45,049 nucleotides of DNA from CAZHOV01 sp964534315 (GCA_964534315.1 CAZHOV010000018.1:1-45049), one strand, 5' to 3'; counted from the first letter of the stretch, positions 17,901 to 26,350 are shown. Program-made: numbers and translations. Notes: generated from the letters alone by a model not told the origin.

Positions 17901-19521
17901 AAGTGATTTTCAAAACGTCAAAGTCTACCTTTTTTTGATTGGCATCGGCATAATGATAGACTTTGTCTTTTATCTCGACCAACTGTTTTTCGCTGTCGTA
18001 GCGGATAAACCCCTTGGATGCCATATCGTAAAGTAAGCTCTGGATACTTTCTACGCTGTAGCGGGGATTCAATTTTTCAGCCAGAAAGTCAGCCCTAAAC
18101 ACATCTAATCCTTCTTGCCGCGCCACGAGTTTAAAGGTAGCGATCGGGTTGACCGTTGAGATGTTTTGAAGCCGCTGATAATCGCCGGCGTCAAAAAACT
18201 TTAGAGATTCGAAATTTACTTCATTTCGGGCATCTCCTATTCCCAAACTTTTTTTACCTACAATTAGTGAATCTCTATCTAGTAGCCAGTCTAGCTTTTC
18301 AGCGTTGATATTGACCTGGTGGTAGGAGTCAAAAAAGGGGTTGCGGTCACTACCGCGTTGTCCTCTGGACAGACTCAACGAGCGATCATTGATATCGAAT
18401 TTAATATTTACTGAAGGGTGAAAGATTGAATCTTGCCCGAAATAGAGGACCATCTCTACCCCCTGCCCGGCGATCCGCTCTCCTTTTCGAATAACAAACA
18501 GGTCAGATGCCCCTCTAAATTTTAGTACATCTTCTTGTTCATCATAGACGCGAATCCTGGCTTTATTGGAGGAGGTTCCATAACCATAAACAGTTGTTCC
18601 CTGAAGTCTGAAACCACCCTGGTAGATTATCCCTTCTCCAATACTTGAGGTCTGCAGGATGCTATCTCTAGACTCAAATCTGGGATAGGAAGCTTCAATG
18701 GAGGAGGCTGAAGAGGTGGCGATTTTGTCTTCAAAACTTCCAATAATCTTACGATCAGGAAAGAGGATGGGGTAATTCAGCGACACTTCTTCTACCTTAT
18801 AAAGACTTTTGGATACGTCAATTTCATAATCACCCAGTTCACAGTATACATTGTTCATGCCGAACCGTTCCCAGGTTACCTTTCCGCCCGAACCAATCCA
18901 TGTTTTGGAAACCGGGTAATAGGTACCTTTGGTTTCCAATATAGTAATAGAATCCGTTTTCCGGATAGCGGTCAGATTAACCATTTCGTAATCAATGACG
19001 ATCTCCTTATTTTCATAAGTCATATCGTAAGTCGGAGCAGAGGCCAGCCAACTCACACCGAGCGGAGAAGATCGAAGGGCACTCTCACTGAAAAAAGATT
19101 GAGAAAATTTTAGAAACTCTTTAAATGCCGTAAATCGCCTGTTCTCGATTTCTCTGACCATTTGATTTAGGATATCGTGCCATTGTTTAAAGATTTTTTC
19201 CTGTTCTTCAAGGCGTTTGATGACCATCACACATTCCAGGTAATCGCTAAAATAGGGATTGGCTGACATGCGTTGCTGGAGCATTTCATTGGCACTTTCA
19301 CGGATAATCAGGAAATCCTCTTCTGTAATTAACTGCTCGAACAAGTCTTCAAAATCCTTGAATTGCTTCTCCAGGGTTTTTTGCTTGCTGGCCGTCATGA
19401 AGTCTTTGAATTCGTTGATAAACGCATCGCGCTCATCAGAAAATTTATTAATGCGCTGCGCATCTAAGTGGAGTGAGGCAAATAAAAGGATAAAGAAGGA
19501 AAGCCAAATTCTTTTGTACAT
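14986..19521 (-). CDS. giant exported beta-rich protein of unknown function
   Basis: The 1511-aa product has a Sec signal peptide (about 1-21, ending HLDAQ) and an N-terminal helical region (about 25-150). More than 1200 residues of alternating short hydrophobic and polar stretches follow, suggesting repeated beta-strands (for example GIIYQGGFRLQGTTVYGYG and LKYLGASVNSDEFTF). There is no T9SS tail and no catalytic motif I can recognise. The repetitive pattern recalls OstA/LptA or AsmA-like lipid-transport proteins, but this is an impression only. The start is 13 bp after the prmA stop, so it is the last gene of a tight operon. A cell-envelope role is inferred from the signal peptide and size. 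Confidence 0.85.
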   Translation of the reverse strand: MYKRIWLSFFILLFASLHLDAQRINKFSDERDAFINEFKDFMTASKQKTLEKQFKDFEDLFEQLITEEDFLIIRESANEMLQQRMSANPYFSDYLECVMVIKRLEEQEKIFKQWHDILNQMVREIENRRFTAFKEFLKFSQSFFSESALRSSPLGVSWLASAPTYDMTYENKEIVIDYEMVNLTAIRKTDSITILETKGTYYPVSKTWIGSGGKVTWERFGMNNVYCELGDYEIDVSKSLYKVEEVSLNYPILFPDRKIIGSFEDKIATSSASSIEASYPRFESRDSILQTSSIGEGIIYQGGFRLQGTTVYGYGTSSNKARIRVYDEQEDVLKFRGASDLFVIRKGERIAGQGVEMVLYFGQDSIFHPSVNIKFDINDRSLSLSRGQRGSDRNPFFDSYHQVNINAEKLDWLLDRDSLIVGKKSLGIGDARNEVNFESLKFFDAGDYQRLQNISTVNPIATFKLVARQEGLDVFRADFLAEKLNPRYSVESIQSLLYDMASKGFIRYDSEKQLVEIKDKVYHYADANQKKVDFDVLKITSKSPKNENAVLSLRNKEFQINDIEFVEFSTFQKVAVKPLGGQAFLKKNRNMDFAGRIFAGFGVFEGKDFHFDYDRFNIVMDSIRFFDLFVPTGEVDKRGDPVALSIASRIEHLRGVLLIDAPSNKSGKQDIPMFPSFNSKGPSFVYYDDPSIQDGAYNRDSFYFELNPFSFNSLDNFVDSDISFDGTLISSEIFPNLEETLVLDKEDQSLGFTTKTPDDGLPNYLEKGIFTGEISLSNKGLLGKGNLKYLGASVNSDEFTFKPRQMLAVSERFDLEESVDGDIEFPQAVGYDVKIDWRPYKDSMYVSTQERAFELYQEPGYNLEGLLILTPGGLKGRGRFEWESGIMSSQLFSFGIFSIESDSAALKIKSITEEGKFALTNNNISGRIDFTEGLGIFEANDGNIATKLPANFYETTMNAFDWDLNKKVISFKNTREDLANFLSTHPDQDSLFFQGKTASYDLKSSRLIIGGVHFIQSCDALIYPDSGDVEITSGGVMKTLTNSKIVASIENKYHVINRATVNILGKKLYKASGFYEYNIGDRAQEIAFDNIIGERVGKGSRSEKRTETRATGQIEEGNDFFIDEKTKFQGTISLNANSKELQFDGFAYLEIPEMPNKQWFSINSLGDKKDLKIEYDSPKNYDGEPVTTGVFISVETARSYPRVMMPLFFRKDRPILQTKGLFRYDKDRDAFEFGDSLKVAANGQKGNLLSYSIPDGKISGEGRLDIGSGLNYVELTAAGSLETSFAPETDSVGMDYTGIGQDLTIDLVLGTNFYLPDDLMTIILNDFNSSLFDAISVGYQPYSFFEKALTEIIDDPKHLDETLNILQTGGNLTINKKSNPFTILFSRLPMKWNPEYQSFVSLRNRIGIGSFVGEAINKMVKGYVEIRMPSNGDDRMYIYIESPGGYFYYFGYKQGIMSTVSNNIRYNEAVAGLKKKEIFQKMDDGGFYEIQLANEGTAKVFVSRVKAARGE

Positions 19522-19534
19522 ATATAAATAGTTT

Positions 19535-20365
19535 CTAATTTTTCTTTTTAAACAGTTGACAGACCCAATCGTTCTGATAAATGGTTTTTACCAGATTAAA
19601 CTGGTGGTTTGAAGCTTTTTGGAGGACGCGTTCTTCGTCTGATTTGATATATCCCGAAGTAATCAGTAAGCCATCCTGACGGATATGCTCATATAACGCG
19701 GGGATGGAAGCTAAAATTACATTTCTATTAATATTAGCAAGTACGATATCGAAGGGCTTTTGCCGGGGTAGGGTATGCAGTTCTCCTTTAAAAGTTTCTA
19801 CATTGACACAGTGGTTGATCTTAGCATTTTCGATTGTATTTTCGTAAGCGGCTTGATCATTGTCGATGGCGATAATATGATCAGCGCCCAGCTTTGAGGC
19901 GAGAAATGCGAGTACCCCTGTTCCGCATCCGTAATCGAGTATGTTCTTTTCCCTAAAGTCGATTGCCTGCATTATTTCGATAACCATCCGGGTCGTCTCA
20001 TGATGACCGGTACCGAAGGCCATTTTAGGATTGATCACTAATTCGTGTTCTACATCAGTGATAGGCGGGTGAAAATCTGCCCGTACAGCACAGAATTGAT
20101 TGATAACGATCGGTTGAAAATTGGATTCCCACAGGCTGTTCCAGTTTTGAGAAGGGATTTCTGTTTGGTGATAATCGATCTCTTGCTGCTGCATAATCAT
20201 TTTCAGTTGTTCCTCCTGGGTGGGATGCCAGTTTTTCTTAGGGATATAAGCTGACAATTGACTGGAGGTTTGTTCGAAAGATTCGAATCCAATATCCGAT
20301 AATAGTGCGATAAGGATTTCCTGCCTTTGTGAAGAAACAGAAAACGTAAACTGGAGGTAATTCAT
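19535..20365 (-). CDS. prmA: ribosomal protein L11 methyltransferase
   Basis: The 276-aa enzyme trimethylates ribosomal protein L11 using S-adenosylmethionine. The N-terminal recognition domain (about 1-95) is followed by the class I methyltransferase domain. NPKMAFGTGHHETT (about 112-125), the SAM motif LDYGCGTGVLAF (143-154), IAIDND and the catalytic-loop motif LANINRNV all match PrmA. The length is close to the usual 280-300. The start lies 3 bp after the DinB stop and the downstream 1511-aa gene begins 13 bp after its stop, so the three are co-transcribed. Confidence 0.95.
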   Translation of the reverse strand: MNYLQFTFSVSSQRQEILIALLSDIGFESFEQTSSQLSAYIPKKNWHPTQEEQLKMIMQQQEIDYHQTEIPSQNWNSLWESNFQPIVINQFCAVRADFHPPITDVEHELVINPKMAFGTGHHETTRMVIEIMQAIDFREKNILDYGCGTGVLAFLASKLGADHIIAIDNDQAAYENTIENAKINHCVNVETFKGELHTLPRQKPFDIVLANINRNVILASIPALYEHIRQDGLLITSGYIKSDEERVLQKASNHQFNLVKTIYQNDWVCQLFKKKN

Positions 20366-20368
20366 AAA

Positions 20369-20881
20369 TTAGTAACCTTGTTCGTTTCGATATCTAATGG
20401 TAGAAGGGGCAATACCTAGGTCGGGATCGATTTCCAGCCCGGGAAATTGAGATTTTACACCAATTTTTATGATGGCAAGATGATGAATGGCATGGTCATA
20501 AGCATACATCAATTCCCTTCCTACAGAAGAAGAAAACGATAGTGAATGATTTCCAAGTTGAGGAGAAAAGTCCGGAATGACAGCTAGTTGGTCAAATAAT
20601 GACATATGAGTGACCAGTTGTTTTGTAGCGCTAAACTGTCGGATTGCCTCAGCGGTATGGTTTTCGATTTGGGGGTTTCTTTTCCGTTTGGAATAGTTGA
20701 CCGTACCATTTAAAATTCCCGATTGGAGGCAATGATAGAAATCAAAAATATGTCTGAAATGTTGCCCCAAGGTAGCTCCTCCGAAGATGGTCAGTTTTTG
20801 GGAATATTGCTCATCGTCCAGCTGCTTAAGGGTTTCAATGATTTGGTTGATGAGCAGGGCAGTTCCTTCTTTTGGATTCAT
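20369..20881 (-). CDS. DinB-family protein
   Basis: The 170-aa protein is a four-helix DinB/YfiT-like protein. The first metal-ligand His lies in LGQHFRHIFDFYHC (about 45-50), and the second pair in YAYDHAIHHLAIIK (about 128-140). DinB-fold proteins are metal-dependent and many act as thiol transferases for small molecules such as bacillithiol; here the substrate is unknown. It lies 18 bp after the folD stop and 3 bp before prmA, so it is an operon member, but the context does not reveal its role. Confidence 0.85.
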   Translation of the reverse strand: MNPKEGTALLINQIIETLKQLDDEQYSQKLTIFGGATLGQHFRHIFDFYHCLQSGILNGTVNYSKRKRNPQIENHTAEAIRQFSATKQLVTHMSLFDQLAVIPDFSPQLGNHSLSFSSSVGRELMYAYDHAIHHLAIIKIGVKSQFPGLEIDPDLGIAPSTIRYRNEQGY

Positions 20882-20899
20882 TCAAAAAGATCGTTTAGT

Positions 20900-21778
20900 T
20901 TAATAAATCTCTCCCTTACAGGCTTTGAGGGTATTTTGCAGGAGAGAGGTGACGGTTAATTGTCCGACGCCTCCGGGCACGGGAGTGATGTAGCTACATT
21001 TTGGCGCTACCGCGTCGAAATTGACATCTCCGACCAGGCGGTATCCCCGTTTTGCTTCAGGGTCGTCAACTCGATTGATGCCGACATCAATAACTACAGC
21101 TCCTTCTTTAACCATTTCGGGTGTTACAAAATTGGCACGACCTAGTGCTACGATCAGAATATCTGCTCGTTTGGTATGTTCTGGTAGATTTTGGGTGCGA
21201 CTGTGACAAAGTTCGACGGTAGCATTACCAAATTTTGATTTTCTGGATAGTAGGATACTGATCGGAGTCCCCACGATATTGCTTCTTCCGAGCACAACAC
21301 AGTTTTTTCCTGAAACTTCGATGTTGTATCTTTCCAGCATCGTAAGTATGCCGAAGGGAGTAGCCGGAAAGTAGGCAGGCAGTCCGAGTGCCATTCGCCC
21401 AAAGTTCATAGGGTGGAAGCCATCCACATCTTTTTTAGGATCGATGGCCAGCGTCACTTTCATATCGTCGATATGATCTGGAAGGGGGAGTTGCACAATG
21501 AAACCATCAATATCGACATTCTTATTTAAGTCGTCTACAATTTTTAGCAGTTCTTCTTCGGTTACATCAGACTCTCTGCGCACCAGTGTAGATTCATATC
21601 CTATTTTCTCACAAGATCGAACTTTATTTCGCACATATGCCTGGCTAGCCGGATCATCTCCCACCAGGACGGCTGCCAGATGCGGGGTTTTTTGACCGCT
21701 TTCTTTTAATTTAGATACTTCTTCAGCTAATTCGGCGCGAATGGTCTTGGCCAGGGCTCTTCCGTCAATTAGTTCCAT
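20900..21778 (-). CDS. folD: bifunctional methylenetetrahydrofolate dehydrogenase/cyclohydrolase
   Basis: The 292-aa enzyme interconverts 5,10-methylene-, 5,10-methenyl- and 10-formyl-tetrahydrofolate, supplying one-carbon units. Family motifs seen are the substrate-site lysine in QAYVRNKVRSCEKIG, VQLPLPDHID, DVDGFHP, the nucleotide-binding GRSNIVGTP and the C-terminal PVPGGVGQLTVTSLLQNT. The length is normal. A -7 element (TATTTTTG, 21808-21815 minus strand) lies 29 bp upstream, so folD may start a transcript within the larger TPR-folD-dinB-prmA-1511-aa run. Confidence 0.97.
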   Translation of the reverse strand: MELIDGRALAKTIRAELAEEVSKLKESGQKTPHLAAVLVGDDPASQAYVRNKVRSCEKIGYESTLVRRESDVTEEELLKIVDDLNKNVDIDGFIVQLPLPDHIDDMKVTLAIDPKKDVDGFHPMNFGRMALGLPAYFPATPFGILTMLERYNIEVSGKNCVVLGRSNIVGTPISILLSRKSKFGNATVELCHSRTQNLPEHTKRADILIVALGRANFVTPEMVKEGAVVIDVGINRVDDPEAKRGYRLVGDVNFDAVAPKCSYITPVPGGVGQLTVTSLLQNTLKACKGEIY

Positions 21779-21807
21779 TGGGTGTTAGATTTTCAGATTT
21801 AAAAGGA

Positions 21808-21815
21808 CAAAAATA
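21808..21815 (-). promoter_or_regulatory. -7 element (TATTTTTG) for the folD operon
   Basis: TATTTTTG on the minus strand matches TAnnTTTG, with about 24 nt from the predicted start of transcription to the folD ATG. No TTTG element is seen at the matching upstream distance, which falls inside the end of the TPR gene. Confidence 0.4.
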
Positions 21816-21818
21816 AGA

Positions 21819-23762
21819 TTAATTCTTTTTTAAAGAAGGATTTAATCGATTGGCTTTGTTAAAATAGGGAACTGATTTCTCAATTTCTCCTTTATCTCTC
21901 AGTGCCATACCGATATAGTAGTTTAGGGTAGCGATATCATCTTTTTCGGTTGCATACCGGAGTGCTTCCCGGAATTGCTGCAGGGCATCGTCAAATCGCT
22001 TGCTCATAGCATACACACTACCCAGATTACGCCTTGCATCCACAAAGCTAGGCTTCAGCTTTACGGCTTTTTCATATACTTCCCGGGCTTTCGGATAGTT
22101 TTGGTTATTGAAATAAATGATGCCCATATTGCTGTAAACAGTTGGATTATTTTCATTAAAGCTGATAGCTTTTTCATAATTTTCCAATGCTTTTTGATTG
22201 TTGCCGATTCTGTAATAAGACAAGCCCATTTGTCCATAAGCATCGGAATAACTAGGATGTATCGCTATAGCCCCTACAAATTGTTCAATAGCATTTTCTT
22301 GGAATTGCCTGCGTTCAGCGTCAGATTGCTGTTTGAGTCCCAGTTTAGACAATTCAAGTCCATAGTGATAACGCAGCTTTGCACAATTTGGTGCTTTCAA
22401 AATGTCGGCTGAATAGATAGAAAAGCTATTTTCCCAATCATTGTTGCGATCGATAGTGATGATAGCAAAGATTACAGCAATCATCCCCGTAATTAATAAA
22501 GAGGATCTACTATATTTCCAAAGATCGCCCGGTGTTTTAAATCGAGCAATATCAGGCGTTTTAAGTAGATAAAGGATGAGCCAGGCCACACCAAACATGA
22601 TTCCTAAAGAAGGAATGAATAAAAAGCGCTCCCCGTAAGAAGAACCGATCAGGATAACGATGTTGGCGTAGATAGAGAGGGTAATGAAGAAAAAGAGTAA
22701 CCAAAAGCTAACTGTTTTCCTTTTGGGAGCCAGGTAAAGCGCAAACCCTCCTAAGCCCGCATAAACCAGCAAGCTGATCCAGACTTGCCAGTTGCTTAAA
22801 CCCATGTAAGGGATCTGGGCGAAACCCATATCTGAAACGAGGGGATAAGGGATGAATAATTTTTGCAGATAAATACCGAGGATGTAAATAGCTGTTGATA
22901 GTTGAGATAAGGGGTCGGGGGCTTTGATCAGGGCATTGTCCAAAACTGAAATTCCGCCTTTTATTCCACCAAAAGTACCCAGAACGGTGTAACGGTGAAA
23001 CATAAAAAAAATGACCGGGATCAGGAATGAGAGGGTGATCCACCACTTTTTGGAAAAATAATCAGATCTGAAAAAATAAAGCGCAAGGGGAAAAACAGCA
23101 AGAAATGTGATCGAACTTTCTTTACTATACATGGCTGCCAGATAGGCAAAAAGGGCAAGTAGCAAATAGCTTATTTTTTGTTTATCAACATACTTGAACA
23201 GCCCCCAAAGTGCAGCAAAACCTCCCAGGGCGCTCAGCAGTTCATCCCTGCTCTTGATATTGGCTACCACTTCGGTGTGGATAGGGTGTACGGTAAAAAG
23301 TAAAACGGCGAAGAAAGAGAGCAATAGGCCGTTTTTACCCATCATTTGAAAAGAAACAAAAAACAAGAGTGGACACAAGATTGCGTAAAGCAGCACATTG
23401 ATCAGGTGATGAAGCCAGGCTTGGTCAGGGGCGATCTCCCATTCCAGGGCAAAAGTGGCCAGAGACAGGGGGCGGAACAAGGTGCCATTTCCGAAACCGT
23501 ACCCGTAGCGGTAATGTTCAGAAAAAATAGTTGACAGGCCATCCATACCTTGCTGGGTGACGAAGTTTTGTTTGATGACGGAGAAATCGTCGAAAGCATA
23601 GTCGTGTGATAGGGTGTTGGCATAGATCAGAAAAGCCAGCCCAAAAAGTAGTATTCCTAAGAGAAGGGGAAGTCGTGCATTAGACGGGGCGCGTTTCTTT
23701 TGAGCAGATTTCCCGACAATTTTTGGCTTTTTTTTCGGTTTTGATGTTCTTTTTTTAGCCAT
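21819..23762 (-). CDS. polytopic membrane protein with C-terminal TPR repeats (TMTC-like)
   Basis: The 647-aa protein opens with a Lys-rich cytoplasmic tail (KKRTSKPKKKPK) followed by about 10-12 membrane helices (residues 30-435). The first loop, FDDFSVIKQN, and RDELLSALGG suggest a GT-C glycosyltransferase-like fold. The C-terminal part (about 460-645) holds four or five TPR units, for example SDAYGQMGLSYYRIGNNQKALENY in part and PTVYSNMGIIYFNNQNYPKA. The arrangement matches TMTC/O-mannosyltransferase-like proteins, which add sugars to exported proteins, so protein glycosylation is the inferred role. The catalytic Asp in the first loop (YAFDDF) fits a GT-C enzyme. It precedes folD by 40 bp. 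Confidence 0.85.
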   Translation of the reverse strand: MAKKRTSKPKKKPKIVGKSAQKKRAPSNARLPLLLGILLFGLAFLIYANTLSHDYAFDDFSVIKQNFVTQQGMDGLSTIFSEHYRYGYGFGNGTLFRPLSLATFALEWEIAPDQAWLHHLINVLLYAILCPLLFFVSFQMMGKNGLLLSFFAVLLFTVHPIHTEVVANIKSRDELLSALGGFAALWGLFKYVDKQKISYLLLALFAYLAAMYSKESSITFLAVFPLALYFFRSDYFSKKWWITLSFLIPVIFFMFHRYTVLGTFGGIKGGISVLDNALIKAPDPLSQLSTAIYILGIYLQKLFIPYPLVSDMGFAQIPYMGLSNWQVWISLLVYAGLGGFALYLAPKRKTVSFWLLFFFITLSIYANIVILIGSSYGERFLFIPSLGIMFGVAWLILYLLKTPDIARFKTPGDLWKYSRSSLLITGMIAVIFAIITIDRNNDWENSFSIYSADILKAPNCAKLRYHYGLELSKLGLKQQSDAERRQFQENAIEQFVGAIAIHPSYSDAYGQMGLSYYRIGNNQKALENYEKAISFNENNPTVYSNMGIIYFNNQNYPKAREVYEKAVKLKPSFVDARRNLGSVYAMSKRFDDALQQFREALRYATEKDDIATLNYYIGMALRDKGEIEKSVPYFNKANRLNPSLKKN

Positions 23763-23910
23763 AAGACGTTATAATAGTCAGAATTTCAGTAAAGTTGCAT
23801 CGAATTGGTGAATATTGGAATTTAATAGAAATTTTCAAAGAAAATTGGATCATTAAATAGAGAATTCGCGTAAAATAGATTTTTATCCAAAAATTTAAGG
23901 GGGTACAAAA

Positions 23911-23941
23911 CTCCAGAGGCTATGGAGCTACCTTCGAGGTA
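23911..23941 (+). other. two small hairpins before the sanA-like gene
   Basis: CTCCA/TGGAG (23911-23927) and the palindrome TACCTTCGAGGTA (23929-23941) stand next to each other 25 bp before the ATG at 23966. They could form a structured leader, but no riboswitch family is recognisable. Confidence 0.3.
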
Positions 23942-23965
23942 TTCTCATCTACTACTAAGAAAAGT

Positions 23966-24622
23966 ATGTCTGTAAAACGTTACATTACAAGAATTTTATT
24001 ATGGCTGGGATTGCTGATTGGATTGTTTTTTGGGATCGTCTTGTTCTGTAATTTATGGATAAAAAATACGACCAAGCACCAGGTCATAAACAATATAGAG
24101 GAGATGCCGGAGCACGATATAGGGCTTGTTTTAGGAACAACCAGGAGATTAAGGGGAGGATATAAGAATCCATATTTTTACAACCGTATTGAAGCAGCTT
24201 TCCAATTATACCAGGCGGGAAAAGTAAAACACCTGATCGTCAGTGGTGATAATCGTTACCTCACATACAATGAGCCGGTCGATATGAAAAAAGCGCTGAT
24301 GGAGCGCGGTATACCGGAGGAGTCAATAACGCTGGATTATGCCGGATTCAGGACATTAGATTCGGTGGTCCGGTGTTGGGCGGTTTTTCAGCAAAAAAAG
24401 TTTACCATCATTTCCCAGCAGTTTCATAACTACAGAGCTTTGTATATAGCCAATTACTACGAGCTTGAAACCGTTGCTTTTTCCGCTCAAGAGGTCCGGA
24501 CGGGAGCCACCAAAATGATAATGCGGGAGTGGCTGGCCCGGTGTAAGGCCGTCTTAGATTTGTATATTCTGAAAAAGAAACCTAAATTTTTAGGTAAAAA
24601 GATCGACGTTAGAATAAAATAA
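23966..24622 (+). CDS. SanA/ElyC/YdcF-family (DUF218) membrane-anchored protein
   Basis: The 218-aa protein has one N-terminal membrane helix (about 9-32) and a periplasmic DUF218 domain. Typical features are GLVLGTTRRLRGG (about 52), HLIVSGDN (about 91), ERGIPEESITLDYAGFRTLDSV and ISQQFHNYRALYIA. The closest named relative is E. coli SanA, linked to envelope barrier function and vancomycin exclusion at high temperature; the biochemical activity is unknown. It is divergent from the TPR gene and lies 38 bp before tpiA, so the two are probably co-transcribed. Confidence 0.88.
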   Translation: MSVKRYITRILLWLGLLIGLFFGIVLFCNLWIKNTTKHQVINNIEEMPEHDIGLVLGTTRRLRGGYKNPYFYNRIEAAFQLYQAGKVKHLIVSGDNRYLTYNEPVDMKKALMERGIPEESITLDYAGFRTLDSVVRCWAVFQQKKFTIISQQFHNYRALYIANYYELETVAFSAQEVRTGATKMIMREWLARCKAVLDLYILKKKPKFLGKKIDVRIK

Positions 24623-24660
24623 TTAATTAAATTACCAACATCACACATAAATAACACCTT

Positions 24661-25416
24661 ATGGAACGCTTAAAAATTGCCGCAGGTAACTGGAAAATGA
24701 ATAAAACACTGGATGCCGGAGCTATCCTTACAGAAGCTCTTGTTAAAGAAGAGTTTCCTGAAGATGTTCAGGTCGTTTTAGGAACGCCTTTTATCCATTT
24801 GTATGCTACTCATCAAATGATTAAAGATAAACCTCAGTTCTGGCTGGCCGCGCAAAACTGTCATCAGGAAGAATCTGGTGCGTTTACCGGAGAAATTTCG
24901 GCTGCTATGCTAAAATCGGTAGGTGTTGATTTTGTTATTTTAGGGCATTCTGAGCGAAGGGCGTACTTCAATGAAGATAATGCCTTATTGCTGTCGAAGG
25001 TGCGTAAAGTACTAGCCCACAAAATGCGCCCCATCTTCTGTTGTGGTGAGCCTTTGCCCGTCAGAAAGGAGGAGGAACAAAATAATTTTGTGGAAAGACA
25101 GCTAACAGAAGTGCTCTTTGAGCTTGATCCGGAAGAAATGAAACAGATTGTGATCGCTTACGAACCTATATGGGCGATAGGGACCGGCGTAACAGCTAGC
25201 CCCGAACAGGCACAAGAAATGCACGCCCATATACGGCAGTTGCTTGCCCGGAAATTTGGAGCAGATATTGCTGAGGGGACATCTATCCTATACGGTGGAA
25301 GTGTCAAACCGGCCAATGCCGCAGAGTTGTTTGCCAACCCTGATGTGGATGGGGGATTAGTAGGGGGCGCATCGCTTAAAGCCGCTGATTTTGCCGATAT
25401 CATCCGTAGTTTTTAA
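24661..25416 (+). CDS. tpiA: triosephosphate isomerase
   Basis: The 251-aa glycolytic enzyme interconverts dihydroxyacetone phosphate and glyceraldehyde 3-phosphate in the cytoplasm. The active-site lysine is in AGNWKMN, the histidine in LGHSERR and the glutamate in AYEPIWAIGTG. The flexible loop 6 segment IGTGVTA and the phosphate-binding SILYGGSVKP and LVGGASL are all intact. Length is standard. It lies between the SanA-like gene and the S24 regulator, with gaps of 38 and 35 bp. Confidence 0.98.
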   Translation: MERLKIAAGNWKMNKTLDAGAILTEALVKEEFPEDVQVVLGTPFIHLYATHQMIKDKPQFWLAAQNCHQEESGAFTGEISAAMLKSVGVDFVILGHSERRAYFNEDNALLLSKVRKVLAHKMRPIFCCGEPLPVRKEEEQNNFVERQLTEVLFELDPEEMKQIVIAYEPIWAIGTGVTASPEQAQEMHAHIRQLLARKFGADIAEGTSILYGGSVKPANAAELFANPDVDGGLVGGASLKAADFADIIRSF

Positions 25417-25451
25417 TCAAAACGTTTCTCTTCAGGGAAATAAATATCTTT

Positions 25452-26303
25452 ATGAATAGTATTGTCACAAAGCGTTTTATTGAATGTCACAACAAATTGA
25501 AGGAAGACAATCGAGTTCGATCGAGCAGGCAATTTGCTTTGTCGTTGGATTATCTTCCCCAGAGTTTAAGTGAAATTTTAAAAGGAAGACGTGATGTGAC
25601 GATTGAACTATTAAGAAAGGCCATTGAAAAATATGCGATCAATCCGGTCTTTATCTTTACCGGAGAGGGGCCTCCATTTATGACGGAGGAGGAATTTCAG
25701 GGGTTTCGCTTGCTGACCATCGTAACTGATAGGCACGATGAAGAGCGTATCGTTCATGTGCCTGTTCCGGCTCAAGCGGGTTATGCGCATGAGATCAATA
25801 ATCCGGTATTTATTCAGGATCTCCCTGCTTATACGTTACCCGATTACAAGTACAAGGTGGGAACTCATCGGTCATTCGATGTATCCGGAGACAGCATGGA
25901 GCCAACGCTTTTTGAAGGAGAGAAAGTCATTTGCAGCTTTATTGAGCCTTCTTTTTGGGAAAGCGCGGTTAAAGATGATTACGTTTATGTTATTGTTACC
26001 CCCTCAGACGTTTTTGTGAAACGGGTTAAAAATGAATTGGAATCCGAAGGGCGCTTGACCTTGATATCAGATAATAACTTTTATACCCCTTTTACTGTTA
26101 GTGATAGAAATATTCGGGAGGTGTGGCTAGTCCGCGAAAAGATCAGTACTTTTTCACCTATTATGCCTCAAGCTGAAGATAAAAAGTTGTCAAGTGAACT
26201 GCAATTCTTTCACCATTTATTGAAGAAGCAATCTGAAATGATCCATCAATTGGATACCAGGCTAGAGCAGGTGCATCGGCAATTAAATAAGGAAGATGAT
26301 TAA
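25452..26303 (+). CDS. LexA/CI-like transcriptional regulator with S24 peptidase domain
   Basis: The 283-aa protein has an N-terminal XRE-like helix-turn-helix (about 5-70, with RQFALSLDYLPQSLSEILKGRR as the reading heads in part) and a C-terminal S24 domain (about 100-225). The self-cleavage dyad is intact: Ser148 in VSGDSMEPT and Lys190 in DVFVKRVKN. A cleavage-like Ala109-Gly110 lies in VPAQAGYA. The last 50 residues look like a coiled coil. Regulators of this class repress genes until self-cleavage. No phage genes or DNA-repair genes lie next to it, so its regulon is unknown; it follows tpiA by 35 bp. Confidence 0.88.
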   Translation: MNSIVTKRFIECHNKLKEDNRVRSSRQFALSLDYLPQSLSEILKGRRDVTIELLRKAIEKYAINPVFIFTGEGPPFMTEEEFQGFRLLTIVTDRHDEERIVHVPVPAQAGYAHEINNPVFIQDLPAYTLPDYKYKVGTHRSFDVSGDSMEPTLFEGEKVICSFIEPSFWESAVKDDYVYVIVTPSDVFVKRVKNELESEGRLTLISDNNFYTPFTVSDRNIREVWLVREKISTFSPIMPQAEDKKLSSELQFFHHLLKKQSEMIHQLDTRLEQVHRQLNKEDD

Positions 26304-26342
26304 AAAGGCGGTAGAAAAATTTCTGCTGCCATGAATAAAGTT

Positions 26343-26350
26343 TACTTTTG
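26343..26350 (+). promoter_or_regulatory. -7 element (TACTTTTG) before the 76-aa gene
   Basis: TACTTTTG matches TAnnTTTG, and a partial -33 (TTTCTG, 26320-26325) lies 17 bp upstream. This gives a leader of about 65 nt for the gene at 26420. A GU-containing 11-bp hairpin (26307-26330) overlaps the -33 region. Confidence 0.4.

Noticed and set aside
26307..26330. Hairpin after the S24 gene as a terminator
   Set aside because: The stem pairs only with two G-U pairs and has a 2-nt loop, and no T-tract follows on the plus strand.
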